64,000 bases of DNA from Terrimicrobium sacchariphilum (GTDB lineage Bacteria; Verrucomicrobiota; Verrucomicrobiia; Chthoniobacterales; Terrimicrobiaceae). The notes beneath the pieces are model-generated. The model ran no database searches. It was not told the origin of the DNA and saw only the letters and a program-made list of their open reading frames with translations. The stretch covers positions 2,418,001 through 2,482,000 of the forward strand of contig NZ_BDCO01000002.1 of the NCBI RefSeq assembly GCF_001613545.1. The letters run 5' to 3'. Below are positions 17,907-27,289 of this stretch, one piece after another. The position numbers and the translations under genes are program-made. Position 1 is the stretch's first letter. Each line of letters opens with the position of its first letter.

Positions 17907-20900
17907 TTACGCGTGGTATTCCTGGATGCTCTTGACGGCGTAGCCAGCCTGTTGCAAGGCGCGGATGGCGGCTGCGCTGGCGCGGGCACCTCGGAGAGTC
18001 GTCATCGTGGCGACGCGTCCGGCGACGGCTGCGCTGCGGATCACCACCTCGTCGCGGCGGGGTTGCTGGCCGCTCGGGGTGTTGATGATGAACTGGATCT
18101 CGCCGTTCTTGATCAGGTCGAGCACGTTGGGGCGGCCCTCCTGGAGCTTGAGGAGCGCCTTGGCGGGTACTCCGGCATCGGCCAGGATTTTGGCGGTTCC
18201 GCTCGTCGCATGGATGATGAAGCCCAGGTCATGGAATTCCTTCGCGATCGGGATGACGGCCTGTTTATCGGCGTCCTTCACGCTGATGAAGACATTGCCC
18301 TTGGTCGGGAGCGGCGGCTGGGCCGACATCTGGCTCTTGGCGTAGGCAATGCCGAGATCGGCGTCGATGCCCATGACCTCGCCGGTCGAGCGCATCTCGG
18401 GGCCGAGGATGATGTCGACGCCCGGGAACTTGATGAACGGGAAGACGGCTTCCTTGACCGAGAAATGAGTCGGGATGATCTCCTCCGTGAAGCCGAGTTC
18501 GCGCAGCGTCTTGCCCGCCATGATCTTGGCGGCGAGCTTGGCGAGCGGCTTGCCGATGGCCTTGCTGACAAAGGGGACCGTACGCGAGGCGCGCGGGTTG
18601 ACCTCCAGCACGTAGACCTGCTCGTCCTTGACGGCGAACTGCACGTTCATGAGGCCGCGCACCTGGAGTTCGCGAGCCATGGCTTTGGTGGCGCTCTTGA
18701 TGGTTTCCAGAACCGTGGCGGAGAGCGAGAAGCTCGGGATCACGCAGGCGCTGTCGCCGGAGTGAATGCCCGCCTGCTCGATGTGCTCCATCACGCCGCC
18801 GATCACACAGGTTTCCCCGTCGGCGATGCAATCGACGTCCACCTCGGTGGCGTCCTCAAGGAAGCGGTCGACCAGCACCGGGCGTTCCGGGCTTGCGGCC
18901 ACGGCGGTGCGGATATACTGGCGCAGTTCCTCCTCGTTGTGAACGATCTGCATGGCGCGGCCGCCGAGAACGAAGGACGGACGCACGAGCACGGGATACC
19001 CGATCTCGGAGGCGACGGAAACGGCCTCCTGCTCGTTGGTGGCCGTGGCGCCCTCGGTCTGCTTGAGGCCGAGCTTGCTGAGCATCGCGGCGAAGTGCTT
19101 GCGATCCTCGGCCATCTCGATGCTGCTCGGCTGGGTGCCGATGATCTTGCAGCCGTTGGCGGCGAGGCCGGCGGCGAGATTCAGCGGGGTCTGGCCGCCG
19201 AACTGCACGATGATCGCATCGGCGCGCTCGCGCTCGTAGATGTTGAGCACGTCCTCAAGGGTGAGGGGCTCGAAGTAGAGCTTGTCGCTGGTATCGTAAT
19301 CGGTCGAGACGGTCTCCGGGTTGGAGTTGACCATGATCGTCTCCCAGCCGAGCTCCTTCAGCGCGAAGGCGGCGTGGACGCAGCAGTAGTCAAACTCGAT
19401 ACCCTGGCCGATGCGGTTCGGTCCGCCGCCGAGAATCATGACCTTCTTCTTGTCGCTGGCGCGGGTCTCATCCTCGTCGCCATAGGTCGAGTAGAAGTAT
19501 GGCGTGTAAGCCTCGAACTCCGCCGCGCAGGTGTCGACGAGGCGGTAGGTGGGCACGACTCCGGCGGCTTTGCGGGCGGCGCGGATTTCCGGTTCGGTGG
19601 CCTTGGTCAGGATGGCGAGCTGGCGGTCCGAGAAGCCGAGCTTCTTGGCCTTGCGGAATCCCACCTCGGCAATGCCCTTGGTGCGGATGCGCTCCTCTTC
19701 CTCGACGATCTGGCGGATGTTCTCGAGGAACCATGGATCGATGGCGGAAATCTCGTGAATGCGCTCCGGCGTGATGCCGACCTGCAGAGCGTAGCGGAGG
19801 AAGAAAATGCGCTCGTGATTCGGGATGCGAATCTTCTGCTCGATCGCGGCGATGTCGGGCTTGCCGTCGGGGAGGGTGGGCAGGGCGTCCTTGCCATCCG
19901 CGCCGAGGCCGAAGCGACCGATTTCCAGCGAGCGAAGCGCCTTTTGCAGGGCTTCCTTGAACGTGCGGCCAATGGCCATGGCCTCGCCCACGCTCTTCAT
20001 CTGTGTGGTCAGGGTCGGATCGGCCTGCGGGAATTTCTCAAAGGTGAAGCGCGGGATTTTCACCACGCAATAGTCGATCGATGGCTCGAAGCAGGCGGTC
20101 GTCTCGCGGGTGATGTCGTTGCGCAGTTCGTCGAGGGTGTAACCCACGGCGAGCTTGGCGGCGATTTTCGCAATCGGGAAGCCCGTGGCTTTCGAGGCGA
20201 GGGCGGAACTGCGCGAGACGCGCGGGTTCATCTCGATGACGATCATGCGACCGTTCTGCGGATTGACGGCGAACTGGATGTTCGATCCGCCGGTCTCCAC
20301 GCCGATGGCGCGAATGACGGCAAAGCTCGCGTCGCGCATGACCTGGTACTCCTTGTCGGAGAGGGTCTGGACTGGGGCGACGGTGATCGAGTCGCCCGTA
20401 TGCACGCCCATGGGATCGAGGTTTTCGATCGAGCAGATGACCACGCAGTTGTCGGCACGGTCACGCACCACCTCCATCTCGTATTCCTTCCAGCCCAGGA
20501 GGGATTCTTCGACGAGAACTTCGGAAACGGGGGACATGTCCAGACCGCGGCGGACGATCTCCTCGAGTTCGTCGCGGTTGTAGGCGATGCCGCCGCCCGC
20601 TCCGCCGAGGGTGAAGGCAGGGCGGATGATCAGCGGGTAAGACCCGATGCGACCGGCGATCTCTCGAGCCTCATCGAGCGTATGGGCCACGCCGGAGGCG
20701 GCCACATCGAGGCCGATCTCGAGCATGATGTCTTTGAAAATCTGGCGATCTTCGCCTCGGCGGATTGCCTCTGCGTTCGCGCCGATAAGGCGGGCACCGT
20801 GACGCTCCAGGGCGCCATTCTCCACGAGAGCCATGGCGGCATTGAGCGCGGTCTGGCCACCAAGGGTCGGGAGCACGGCATCGGGCTTCTCCCGCTCGAG

Positions 20901-21131
20901 GATTTTCTCAATCGCCTCGGGCGTAATGGGTTCGATGTACGTGCGGTCGGCAAACTCCGGGTCCGTCATGATGGTGGCGGGGTTGGAGTTTACGAGGACG
21001 ACAGAGTATCCCTCCTCGGCCAGGGCCTTGCAGGCCTGGACACCAGAGTAGTCGAATTCACAACCCTGGCCGATGACGATGGGGCCGGAGCCGATGAGCA
21101 GGATTTTTTTGATCGAAGTATCTTTGGGCAT
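17907..21131 (-). CDS. carB: Carbamoyl-phosphate synthase large subunit
   Basis: CarB makes carbamoyl phosphate from ammonia, bicarbonate and two ATP, feeding arginine and pyrimidine synthesis. The 1074 residues match the family length, with the two homologous ATP-grasp halves (first: [23 protein letters not shown] near the N-terminus; second: [22 protein letters not shown] near residue 560) and a C-terminal MGS-like allosteric domain (about 940-1074). The small subunit gene carA is not next to it. It diverges from a small plus-strand gene and its transcript ends at a clear hairpin. Confidence 0.98.
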   Translation of the reverse strand: MPKDTSIKKILLIGSGPIVIGQGCEFDYSGVQACKALAEEGYSVVLVNSNPATIMTDPEFADRTYIEPITPEAIEKILEREKPDAVLPTLGGQTALNAAMALVENGALERHGARLIGANAEAIRRGEDRQIFKDIMLEIGLDVAASGVAHTLDEAREIAGRIGSYPLIIRPAFTLGGAGGGIAYNRDELEEIVRRGLDMSPVSEVLVEESLLGWKEYEMEVVRDRADNCVVICSIENLDPMGVHTGDSITVAPVQTLSDKEYQVMRDASFAVIRAIGVETGGSNIQFAVNPQNGRMIVIEMNPRVSRSSALASKATGFPIAKIAAKLAVGYTLDELRNDITRETTACFEPSIDYCVVKIPRFTFEKFPQADPTLTTQMKSVGEAMAIGRTFKEALQKALRSLEIGRFGLGADGKDALPTLPDGKPDIAAIEQKIRIPNHERIFFLRYALQVGITPERIHEISAIDPWFLENIRQIVEEEERIRTKGIAEVGFRKAKKLGFSDRQLAILTKATEPEIRAARKAAGVVPTYRLVDTCAAEFEAYTPYFYSTYGDEDETRASDKKKVMILGGGPNRIGQGIEFDYCCVHAAFALKELGWETIMVNSNPETVSTDYDTSDKLYFEPLTLEDVLNIYERERADAIIVQFGGQTPLNLAAGLAANGCKIIGTQPSSIEMAEDRKHFAAMLSKLGLKQTEGATATNEQEAVSVASEIGYPVLVRPSFVLGGRAMQIVHNEEELRQYIRTAVAASPERPVLVDRFLEDATEVDVDCIADGETCVIGGVMEHIEQAGIHSGDSACVIPSFSLSATVLETIKSATKAMARELQVRGLMNVQFAVKDEQVYVLEVNPRASRTVPFVSKAIGKPLAKLAAKIMAGKTLRELGFTEEIIPTHFSVKEAVFPFIKFPGVDIILGPEMRSTGEVMGIDADLGIAYAKSQMSAQPPLPTKGNVFISVKDADKQAVIPIAKEFHDLGFIIHATSGTAKILADAGVPAKALLKLQEGRPNVLDLIKNGEIQFIINTPSGQQPRRDEVVIRSAAVAGRVATMTTLRGARASAAAIRALQQAGYAVKSIQEYHA

Positions 21132-21228
21132 GGAGAGCGGCGCTGGTTTACCGGATATCTGACATCATCGCAAAGGCAAACGATGCGAATCGTCTTGATT
21201 TTCCTCCGAGACGGCAGACCATGGGGGC

Positions 21229-21501
21229 ATGGTTGATCTTGAGGTTTATGCCGCCGGAGTGCGGAACCCGGACAAGATGTTGGCTTTGGCCCTGGAACTC
21301 GATGTCGTTCCAGGCCTTCGTTATAAAGTCGATACCAACCACGATATTGTTTATATGGAGTTTAGCGGAGACGCGCCAACAGTCTCCAGCCTCCAGTCCA
21401 TCTTTCGTAAGATCGAGCTCGACGCGAAGTTCGTCGGCCAGATGCCCTCGGAAGTCAGTACGAAAAAGAAAACGCAGCGCCTGGACGTCCTTGAGGCGTA
21501 A
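21229..21501 (+). CDS. Hypothetical small protein
   Basis: A 90-residue protein that I do not recognise. It has no signal peptide or membrane segment; its composition (LEVYAAGVRNPDKMLALALEL, DIVYMEFSGDAPTVSSLQSIFRKIEL) suggests an alpha/beta fold of about 70 residues with alternating strands and helices, and the tail is basic. The gene stands 33 bp before mlaE on the same strand and so may be cotranscribed with the mla genes. A second ATG frame at 21221 is out of phase and not credible. Coding is likely; the function is unknown. Confidence 0.6.
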   Translation: MVDLEVYAAGVRNPDKMLALALELDVVPGLRYKVDTNHDIVYMEFSGDAPTVSSLQSIFRKIELDAKFVGQMPSEVSTKKKTQRLDVLEA

Positions 21502-21534
21502 CAAGCGCGCGATTCTCGACCTCGTATCGGCTTC

Positions 21535-22329
21535 ATGAAGTTCATTCCGGTTTTCTTTTCCCGCCTGATTTTGTCCTTCTTCCTCGCTCTCGGGGATGTT
21601 GCGCAACTGGCGTTTGAGACCTTTGGTTCGATTTTCCGCGGGCGGATTCGGGGGAAGCTGCTCCTTCAGCAGATCGCGGAGGTCGGCTACCGTTCGCAGC
21701 TGGTGGTCATTGTCACTGGCGCTTTTACCGGTGCGGTCTTCACGGCGCAGGCGTATTTTCAGTTTGCCAGCCTGAACATGCAGACCGCCGTCGGTCCGGT
21801 GGTGACTCTGGCCATGTTCCGCGAGTTGGGCCCGGTGCTCACCGGCCTGATGGTAGCGGGTCGTGTCGGGGCGGCGATGAGCGCCGAGATCGGCACGATG
21901 AAGGTCACCCAGCAAATCGACGCCCTGCGCGCTCTGGCAGTGCATCCGGTGGATTACCTCGTCGTTCCCCGGGCGCTGGCGATGTTCATATCCATGCCGC
22001 TGCTCGTGGTCGAGTGCGTAGGCTGCGGTGTGCTGGCGGCCTATTGGGTCGCGGTCAAGGTCCTCAACGTCGAGTCCGTCTATTTCGTCAACAACCTCAA
22101 GAAGTTCACCGACTCCAGCGATATCGCCATGTCGCTTATCAAAGGAGCTGTTTTCGGCGTGATCATCGTCTTCATCAGCTGTCGCGAAGGCCTGCGGGCC
22201 AAGGACGGCGCGGTGGGCGTGGGTCGGGCTACCACGGAAACCGTGGTGACGTGCTCGCTCGCGGTGCTGATCGTGAATTTCTTCATGACGATGTTCCTCA
22301 ACATCATCTTCCCGGCAGGCCAGCGCTGA
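21535..22329 (+). CDS. mlaE: MlaE-family ABC transporter permease
   Basis: MlaE is the inner-membrane permease of the Mla phospholipid transport system, which maintains outer-membrane asymmetry. The 264-residue protein contains the family blocks GAFTGAVFTAQAYFQF, LGPVLTGLMVAGRVGAAMSAEIGTM and QIDALRALAVHPVDYLVVPR, with five to six hydrophobic segments. The stop overlaps the mlaF start (TGATG). The order mlaE-mlaF-mlaD matches an Mla/Mce-type transporter; mlaB and mlaC do not follow. Confidence 0.94.
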   Translation: MKFIPVFFSRLILSFFLALGDVAQLAFETFGSIFRGRIRGKLLLQQIAEVGYRSQLVVIVTGAFTGAVFTAQAYFQFASLNMQTAVGPVVTLAMFRELGPVLTGLMVAGRVGAAMSAEIGTMKVTQQIDALRALAVHPVDYLVVPRALAMFISMPLLVVECVGCGVLAAYWVAVKVLNVESVYFVNNLKKFTDSSDIAMSLIKGAVFGVIIVFISCREGLRAKDGAVGVGRATTETVVTCSLAVLIVNFFMTMFLNIIFPAGQR

Positions 22330-23117
22330 TGAATCCCGAACCGCTCATTTCCGTTCGTGATCTTCACCAGAAGATCGGTCGCCAGGAGATCCTGCGCGGA
22401 TTTTCCCTCGATATCTTCAAGGGCGAAACGCTCGTCCTGCTCGGCAAGAGCGGCGGAGGCAAGAGCGTCTTCCTGCGCCATCTCATCGGGCTGATGAAGC
22501 CCATCTCGGGCCAGATCGTTTTCGAGGGGGATGACATCACGAAGTATAACGAGCGCGAGCTTGAGCCCGTCCGCCGCAAGATCGGCATGCTATTCCAGGA
22601 CGGAGCGTTGTTTGACTCGATGACAGTTTACGAAAACGTCGCCTTCCCGCTCCGGGAACGCGGCGAGCGCAACGAAAAGGTCATTCGCGACAAGGTGCAC
22701 GACGCCCTCGGGATGGTGAACCTCCACGGCCACGACCAGAAGATGCCGGTGAACCTGAGCGGCGGCATGCGCAAGCGCGTGGCTTTGGCCCGGGCGATCA
22801 TTTCGCCCCCGCATGTCATCCTGTACGACGAGCCGACGGCGGGTCTTGATCCCATCGTCTCGGATAGTATCAATCGACTTATCCGCCGCCTCCAGAAACA
22901 GCTCGCGGTTACCTCGATCGTCGTGACCCACGACATGATCAGCTGCGATCATATCGCGGACCGGGTGGCTTTACTTAACGAAGGTAAGCGGTACTTTCAC
23001 GGGACGCTGCAGGAATTGCACGGCACCCAGGACCCGGTGATACGCAACTTTGTGGACGGGAAGTCGACGGATGACGACGACTTCGCCCCGCTTGATTCGC
23101 CGAACGAAGACAACTGA
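22329..23117 (+). CDS. mlaF: MlaF-family ABC transporter ATP-binding protein
   Basis: The ATPase of the Mla system. The 262-residue protein has Walker A LLGKSGGGKS, the Q-loop IGMLFQDGALFDSMTVYENVAFPL characteristic of MlaF/Mkl ATPases, signature LSGGMRKRVALARAI and Walker B HVILYDEPTAGLDPI. The real start is the ATG at 22329, overlapping the mlaE stop; a longer frame further upstream is an artefact. The C-terminal tail is acidic (DDDDFAPLDSPNEDN). Confidence 0.95.
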   Translation: MNPEPLISVRDLHQKIGRQEILRGFSLDIFKGETLVLLGKSGGGKSVFLRHLIGLMKPISGQIVFEGDDITKYNERELEPVRRKIGMLFQDGALFDSMTVYENVAFPLRERGERNEKVIRDKVHDALGMVNLHGHDQKMPVNLSGGMRKRVALARAIISPPHVILYDEPTAGLDPIVSDSINRLIRRLQKQLAVTSIVVTHDMISCDHIADRVALLNEGKRYFHGTLQELHGTQDPVIRNFVDGKSTDDDDFAPLDSPNEDN

Positions 23118-23136
23118 AGATTATAAGGTCAGCACT

Positions 23137-24003
23137 ATGACAGAACGTGGATCCCAGCTGAAGGTAGGCATTTTCATGGCCATCGGATTGGCCGCCATCG
23201 CGGCCATGGTCGTTTATTTTGGCCGTTTCGGAGACAGCGTACGCGGCTACTACCAGATCCGGGTCGAGTACCCGAACGCCAGCGGCATCCTGCAAGGGGC
23301 GGGCGTCCTGCTCGCAGGGGCGAAGGTCGGCGTGGTGGCGACTCCGCCGGTGATCCTGCCCGACATGAATGGCGTCTATGTGATGCTGAAGATTTACGAA
23401 GAGGTGAAAATCCCGAGCAAATCGGAGTTCACCATCGGCAGCTCGGGCCTGCTCGGCGACCGCTTTATTCAGATCAATCTCCAGCCGGGAGCGAGCCAGT
23501 CCGAGCCGATCCAGCCGGGTGCGGTGATCCAAGGTAAGAACGAGACGGGAATGTCGGAGATCTTCGATCAGGTGGGCCCAGTCGTGGGCGAGGCGAGGGA
23601 AGCCATCACGAACATCAAGAACATCTCGAAGAAGCTGAACGAGCAGGTGCTGACCGAGACCATGCTGAAGGATCTCAACGCCTCCATGGCTAACCTCAAG
23701 ACGACCACTCAGTCCTTTGCCGATGCCTCAAAGCGCCTCGACTCCATCATGGACAAGGCCGAGAAGACCATCGGCACAGGTGAGGATGCGTTACTTTCCG
23801 CCAAGGGTGCGGCTGACGAACTCAAGAAAACCATCACCGACGTGCGCGGCATCGTGCAGCAGGTGAAGGCGGGCAACGGTGCGCTCGGGGTGCTCCTCAG
23901 CGACAAGCAGACCGCCGAGAATCTCCGCATTCTGGTTGAGAGCATGCGCAAGCGCGGCATCCTCTGGTACAAGGATACATCGAGGGGAAATCCCGACCGG
24001 TAA
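23137..24003 (+). CDS. mlaD: MlaD/MCE-family protein
   Basis: A 288-residue MCE protein, the periplasmic substrate-binding part of the Mla transporter, held by one N-terminal membrane segment (about 9-27). The MCE domain is about residues 38-130 (YYQIRVEYPNASGILQGAGVLLAGAKVG, FTIGSSGLLGDRFIQI). The C-terminal part is helical and rich in heptad-like repeats (NLKTTTQSFADASKRLDSIMDKAEKT), longer than in E. coli MlaD (183 residues), so it may form a tube-like extension. The start ATG at 23137 is 19 bp after mlaF. Confidence 0.93.
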   Translation: MTERGSQLKVGIFMAIGLAAIAAMVVYFGRFGDSVRGYYQIRVEYPNASGILQGAGVLLAGAKVGVVATPPVILPDMNGVYVMLKIYEEVKIPSKSEFTIGSSGLLGDRFIQINLQPGASQSEPIQPGAVIQGKNETGMSEIFDQVGPVVGEAREAITNIKNISKKLNEQVLTETMLKDLNASMANLKTTTQSFADASKRLDSIMDKAEKTIGTGEDALLSAKGAADELKKTITDVRGIVQQVKAGNGALGVLLSDKQTAENLRILVESMRKRGILWYKDTSRGNPDR

Positions 24004-24010
24004 GACTCCC

Positions 24011-24694
24011 ATGACCGCCGCCGCGCCGCAGACACGAGCCGGGTTTTCCGAGACGTGCCTGCTTGCCTCCGTGGGCGGTTCGGTCGACGCGATTGGCGTC
24101 ATCACGCTGGGCGGGTTGTTCGTTTCCCACATGAGTGGAAACACCGCCGCGCAGGGTGTCTTTTTCGGGCAGGGGCAGTGGTGGCTGGCGTGGCCGCATC
24201 TCGTGGCCGTACCGATTTTCCTGCTCGGGCTCTTCCTCGGCTATCTCCTGATGGAGCGCGCCCCGACCCCTCGGCAGTGCGCCGGGGTTCTGGTGCTGGA
24301 GGCCGGGCTGCTATTCGTCTTTTTCATCCTGCTCCTGATGGGGGCGGACTATCGAGTGGAGAATCCCTGGACGTTTCTCACGGCGGTTCCGCCGTTGATC
24401 GCCATGGGCATCCAGAACGCCACCCTGCGGGGGCTGAAACTCTCGGCCTTTCCCTCGACCTACGTGACCGGGGTGCTCGACACGGTGGGCCGGACTTTTG
24501 CCAAAGCCATCGCCGGGAAGGCAGAGGAGCGTGCGGAGAATGCCCTCATGGCCCGGCGTGCGGCGATGGTCTGGACCTCCTATGCGCTGGGTGCGATTGC
24601 AGGCAGCGCGATCTTTTTGGGCATCGGGAAGTGGGTTGTCCTCTTCCCGATCACCTCGCTCCTGGCGGTGGCGTGGTCGGTCGCCAGGAGGTGA
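24011..24694 (+). CDS. YoaK/DUF1275-family membrane protein
   Basis: A 227-residue integral membrane protein with about six hydrophobic segments. The block GFSETCLLASVGGSVDAIGVITLGGLFVSHMSGNTA and the later IQNATLRGL...STYVTGVLDTVGR are the conserved features of the DUF1275 (YoaK) family, whose function is not established. It starts 7 bp after mlaD and so may belong to the mla operon; whether it is functionally tied to lipid transport is unknown. It converges with gltX, 7 bp apart. Confidence 0.85.
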   Translation: MTAAAPQTRAGFSETCLLASVGGSVDAIGVITLGGLFVSHMSGNTAAQGVFFGQGQWWLAWPHLVAVPIFLLGLFLGYLLMERAPTPRQCAGVLVLEAGLLFVFFILLLMGADYRVENPWTFLTAVPPLIAMGIQNATLRGLKLSAFPSTYVTGVLDTVGRTFAKAIAGKAEERAENALMARRAAMVWTSYALGAIAGSAIFLGIGKWVVLFPITSLLAVAWSVARR

Positions 24695-24701
24695 AACGAA
24701 C

Positions 24702-26015
24702 CTAGATCGTCGCGGCGCGGGCGAAACGGGAGAGCACGCGGTCTTTGCCGAGAACCTCCATCATTTCGTACAGGCCGGGGCCGACGGAGCGTCCGCTCAC
24801 GGCCACGCGGGCCGGGTGGACGAGTTCGCCGACCTTCACGCCGAGCGAGGCGGCCAGTTCTTTGAGTTTGGCCTCGATGTTGGGATGGGTCCACTCCGTC
24901 ACGGTCGAGAACGCCTCGCCGAGCTGCTTGAGCCGCTCAAGCGCGCCTTCCTTGCGCAGGCTCTTCTCCACAGACGCGGGATCAAAGGCGAAGTCCTCGG
25001 TGAAGAGGAAGCCGATCCAGTCCGGCACGTCGCTAAGGTGCTTGACCTTGGGCTTCACGATGGCGAGTGCGGGCAGGAGGGCTTCCTTCGTGCCGTAGTT
25101 CACGCCGGCCTTTTCGATGAAGGGCAGGGAAAGCTCGGCGAACCGCTCGATCGGCATGTTCTGGATGTACTGGCCATTGAGCCAGAAGCACTTGTCGAGG
25201 TCGAAGATCGCGTTGCGGCGATTGATGTTCTCCAGCTCGAAAATCTGGCTAACTTCCTCGATGGAGATCACTTCGCGGTTGTCCTTGGGCGACCAGCCGA
25301 GGAGGCAGAGATAGTTGATGACCGCCTCGGGAGCGTAGCCGTTTTCGATGAAATACTGCACGCTGGAACCGCCATCGCGCTTGCTCAGTTTTTTGCCCTC
25401 GTGATTGAGGATGAGCGGGATGTGGGCGAACTTCGGCGGCTCGAAGCCGAGGGCCTTGTAGAGCTCGACGTGCTTCGGGGTATTCGAAAGGTGATCCTCA
25501 CCGCGAATGACGTGGGAGATTTTCATCTCGATGTCGTCGACCACGTTGACGAAGTGGAAAATCCACGAGCCATCCGGGCGGCGGATCGTCATGTCGGGGT
25601 GGGTCGCCGGGTTGGACATGTCAAACTCGATGCGACCGCAGACGAGGTCCTCGACGAGCACGCTCTTGCGGGGTGAGCGGAAGCGGATCGCGCCCTCGTC
25701 CTCGTAGAGGTAGCCGCCCTGCTCGAGGATGGCGAGGTACTTCTCGTAAATGGCGTTGCGCTCGCTCTGGCGGTACGGGCCGTAGTTGCCTCCCTTGTCC
25801 GGACCTTCATCCCAATCGAGCCCGAGCCAGGTCATGCCATCATAGATGGCCTGGACGGCCTCGGCGGTGTTGCGCTTGTCGTCGGTATCCTCCACGCGGA
25901 GGACGAGTGTGCCGCCGAAGCGACGGGCGTAGAGCCAGTTAAAAAGGGCCGTGCGGGCGCCTCCGACGTGGAGGTAGCCGGTGGGCGAGGGAGCAAAACG
26001 GGTGCGAACAGACAT
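24702..26015 (-). CDS. gltX: Glutamate-tRNA ligase
   Basis: Charges tRNA-Glu. The protein has 437 residues, a little shorter than most GltX (about 465-490). It contains the HIGH-type motif in RFAPSPTGYLHVGGARTALFNWL, the KLSKR motif (HEGKKLSKRDGG), and the catalytic-core blocks YRQSERNAIY and SHVIRGEDHLSNTPKH. The C-terminal anticodon-binding part is present but compact. Whether it is discriminating or also charges tRNA-Gln cannot be told from this window. It diverges from yqeY. Confidence 0.95.
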   Translation of the reverse strand: MSVRTRFAPSPTGYLHVGGARTALFNWLYARRFGGTLVLRVEDTDDKRNTAEAVQAIYDGMTWLGLDWDEGPDKGGNYGPYRQSERNAIYEKYLAILEQGGYLYEDEGAIRFRSPRKSVLVEDLVCGRIEFDMSNPATHPDMTIRRPDGSWIFHFVNVVDDIEMKISHVIRGEDHLSNTPKHVELYKALGFEPPKFAHIPLILNHEGKKLSKRDGGSSVQYFIENGYAPEAVINYLCLLGWSPKDNREVISIEEVSQIFELENINRRNAIFDLDKCFWLNGQYIQNMPIERFAELSLPFIEKAGVNYGTKEALLPALAIVKPKVKHLSDVPDWIGFLFTEDFAFDPASVEKSLRKEGALERLKQLGEAFSTVTEWTHPNIEAKLKELAASLGVKVGELVHPARVAVSGRSVGPGLYEMMEVLGKDRVLSRFARAATI

Positions 26016-26150
26016 GAGAGCGGGAAATGTAGCCGATCAGAATGCGCAGGGTTTGCCGGGAAAGGAAAGTCTCCATCGCGGGGGAATGTCTGCGAGCGAG
26101 CGGCGTGGATTTTCCTAGGCACCGATTTTCGCCCGCTTCATGATGCGGGG

Positions 26151-26603
26151 ATGAGTCTCCAAGCCCAAGTCGACAACGACATCAAGGACGCAATGCGCGC
26201 CAAGGACATGCCGCGCCTGAACACCCTGCGTCTCCTCAAAGCCGCCCTCAAAAACACTGCCATCGAAAAGGGCGGGGCGGACGCCGTGCTCGACGACGTG
26301 GAGGCCTCCGCGGTCATTCGCAAGCAGGTGAAGCAGCGCCAGGATTCCATCGAGGGATTCGAAAAGGGCGGTCGCCCGGAACTCGCTGCCAACGAAAAGG
26401 CTGAGATCGAGATCCTGAGCGCGTACCTGCCGAAGGCGCTTTCCGCCGAGGAACTCGCCGTCATCGTGCGTGACGCCATCGCCGAGGCCGGAGCGACCAC
26501 CCGCCAGCAGATGGGCGCGGTGATGAAGATCGCCTCCGCCAAGGCAGCGGGCCGCGCGGATGGCAAAGCTCTCAGCTCGGAGGTCCAAAAGCAGCTTTCG
26601 TGA
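26151..26603 (+). CDS. GatB/YqeY domain protein
   Basis: A 150-residue YqeY-type protein, homologous to the tRNA-binding tail of GatB but usually a separate protein of unclear role. MSLQAQVDNDIKDAMRAKDMPRLNTLRLL and EILSAYLPKALS fit the family, as does the C-terminal GAVMKIASAKAAGRADGKALS motif. Its stop codon overlaps the GTG start of ispD (GTGA), so the two are coupled. Confidence 0.9.
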   Translation: MSLQAQVDNDIKDAMRAKDMPRLNTLRLLKAALKNTAIEKGGADAVLDDVEASAVIRKQVKQRQDSIEGFEKGGRPELAANEKAEIEILSAYLPKALSAEELAVIVRDAIAEAGATTRQQMGAVMKIASAKAAGRADGKALSSEVQKQLS

Positions 26604-27289
26604 GCGTGCCGACGCTCGCCGCCATCATCGTCGCCGCGGGATCGAGCCGCAGGATGGGTTTTGACAAGCTCACCGCTCCGCTCGGCGGCAAGCCGCTGGT
26701 CCGGCATAGCCTGGAGGCGTTTTGCCGGACGGCTGAGGTTTCCCGCGTCGTGCTCGTATGCTCGGCGGAGCGAATCGGAGAGTTTTCTGAAATCGCCGCC
26801 GGTTTGCCCAAGGTTTCCCGCATCGTGGCGGGAGGCGTCGAGCGTGCTCACAGCGTGCTGGAGGGCGTCCGGGCGCTGGTTGAGGATCGCCCGGAGTTTG
26901 TCGCGGTGCATGATGGGGCGCGACCTCTCATCACGCCGGAGGCGATCAGCCAGTGCTTCCGCGAGGCTATCGAGCATGGTGCCTCCGTGAGCGCGGAGCC
27001 GGTGACGGACACGCTCCATCGCACGGATGCCGGGCGTTTTGCCCGTGAAACCGTTTCCCGGGATAACCTCTGGCGGATGCAGACCCCGCAGGTGATGCGG
27101 ACGGATTTACTGGAGCGCCTTTTAAAGGAATCCATCTCCCTTGGCGGCGCGATAACGGATGAAATCTCGCTCCTTATCCGCTCCGGCGGTTCCGCCCGCA
27201 TCGTCGAAAATCCCGACTGGAATTTCAAAGTGACCTACCCGCGAGACCTGGAGCTCGCCGAATTGATTTTATCGAAACGCAACGCATGA
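26600..27289 (+). CDS. ispD: 2-C-methyl-D-erythritol 4-phosphate cytidylyltransferase
   Basis: IspD adds CMP to methylerythritol phosphate in the non-mevalonate isoprenoid pathway. The 229 residues show the CTP-binding AAGSSRRMGFDK, then GGVERAHSVLEGVRAL, VHDGARPLITPEAI and PQVMRTDLL, all family landmarks. It starts with GTG, overlapping the yqeY stop, and its stop region overlaps the next ATG. No ispF follows; an M16 peptidase does. Confidence 0.95.
   Translation: MSVPTLAAIIVAAGSSRRMGFDKLTAPLGGKPLVRHSLEAFCRTAEVSRVVLVCSAERIGEFSEIAAGLPKVSRIVAGGVERAHSVLEGVRALVEDRPEFVAVHDGARPLITPEAISQCFREAIEHGASVSAEPVTDTLHRTDAGRFARETVSRDNLWRMQTPQVMRTDLLERLLKESISLGGAITDEISLLIRSGGSARIVENPDWNFKVTYPRDLELAELILSKRNA

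Noticed and set aside
17913-21236. 1107-codon open frame on the plus strand opposite carB
   Set aside because: Exactly antisense to carB; composition follows codon bias of the real gene and shows no protein family. The same holds for long frames opposite pnp (1786-4032), rpsA (14725-16224), the porin (4224-5696) and acnA (58559-61126).
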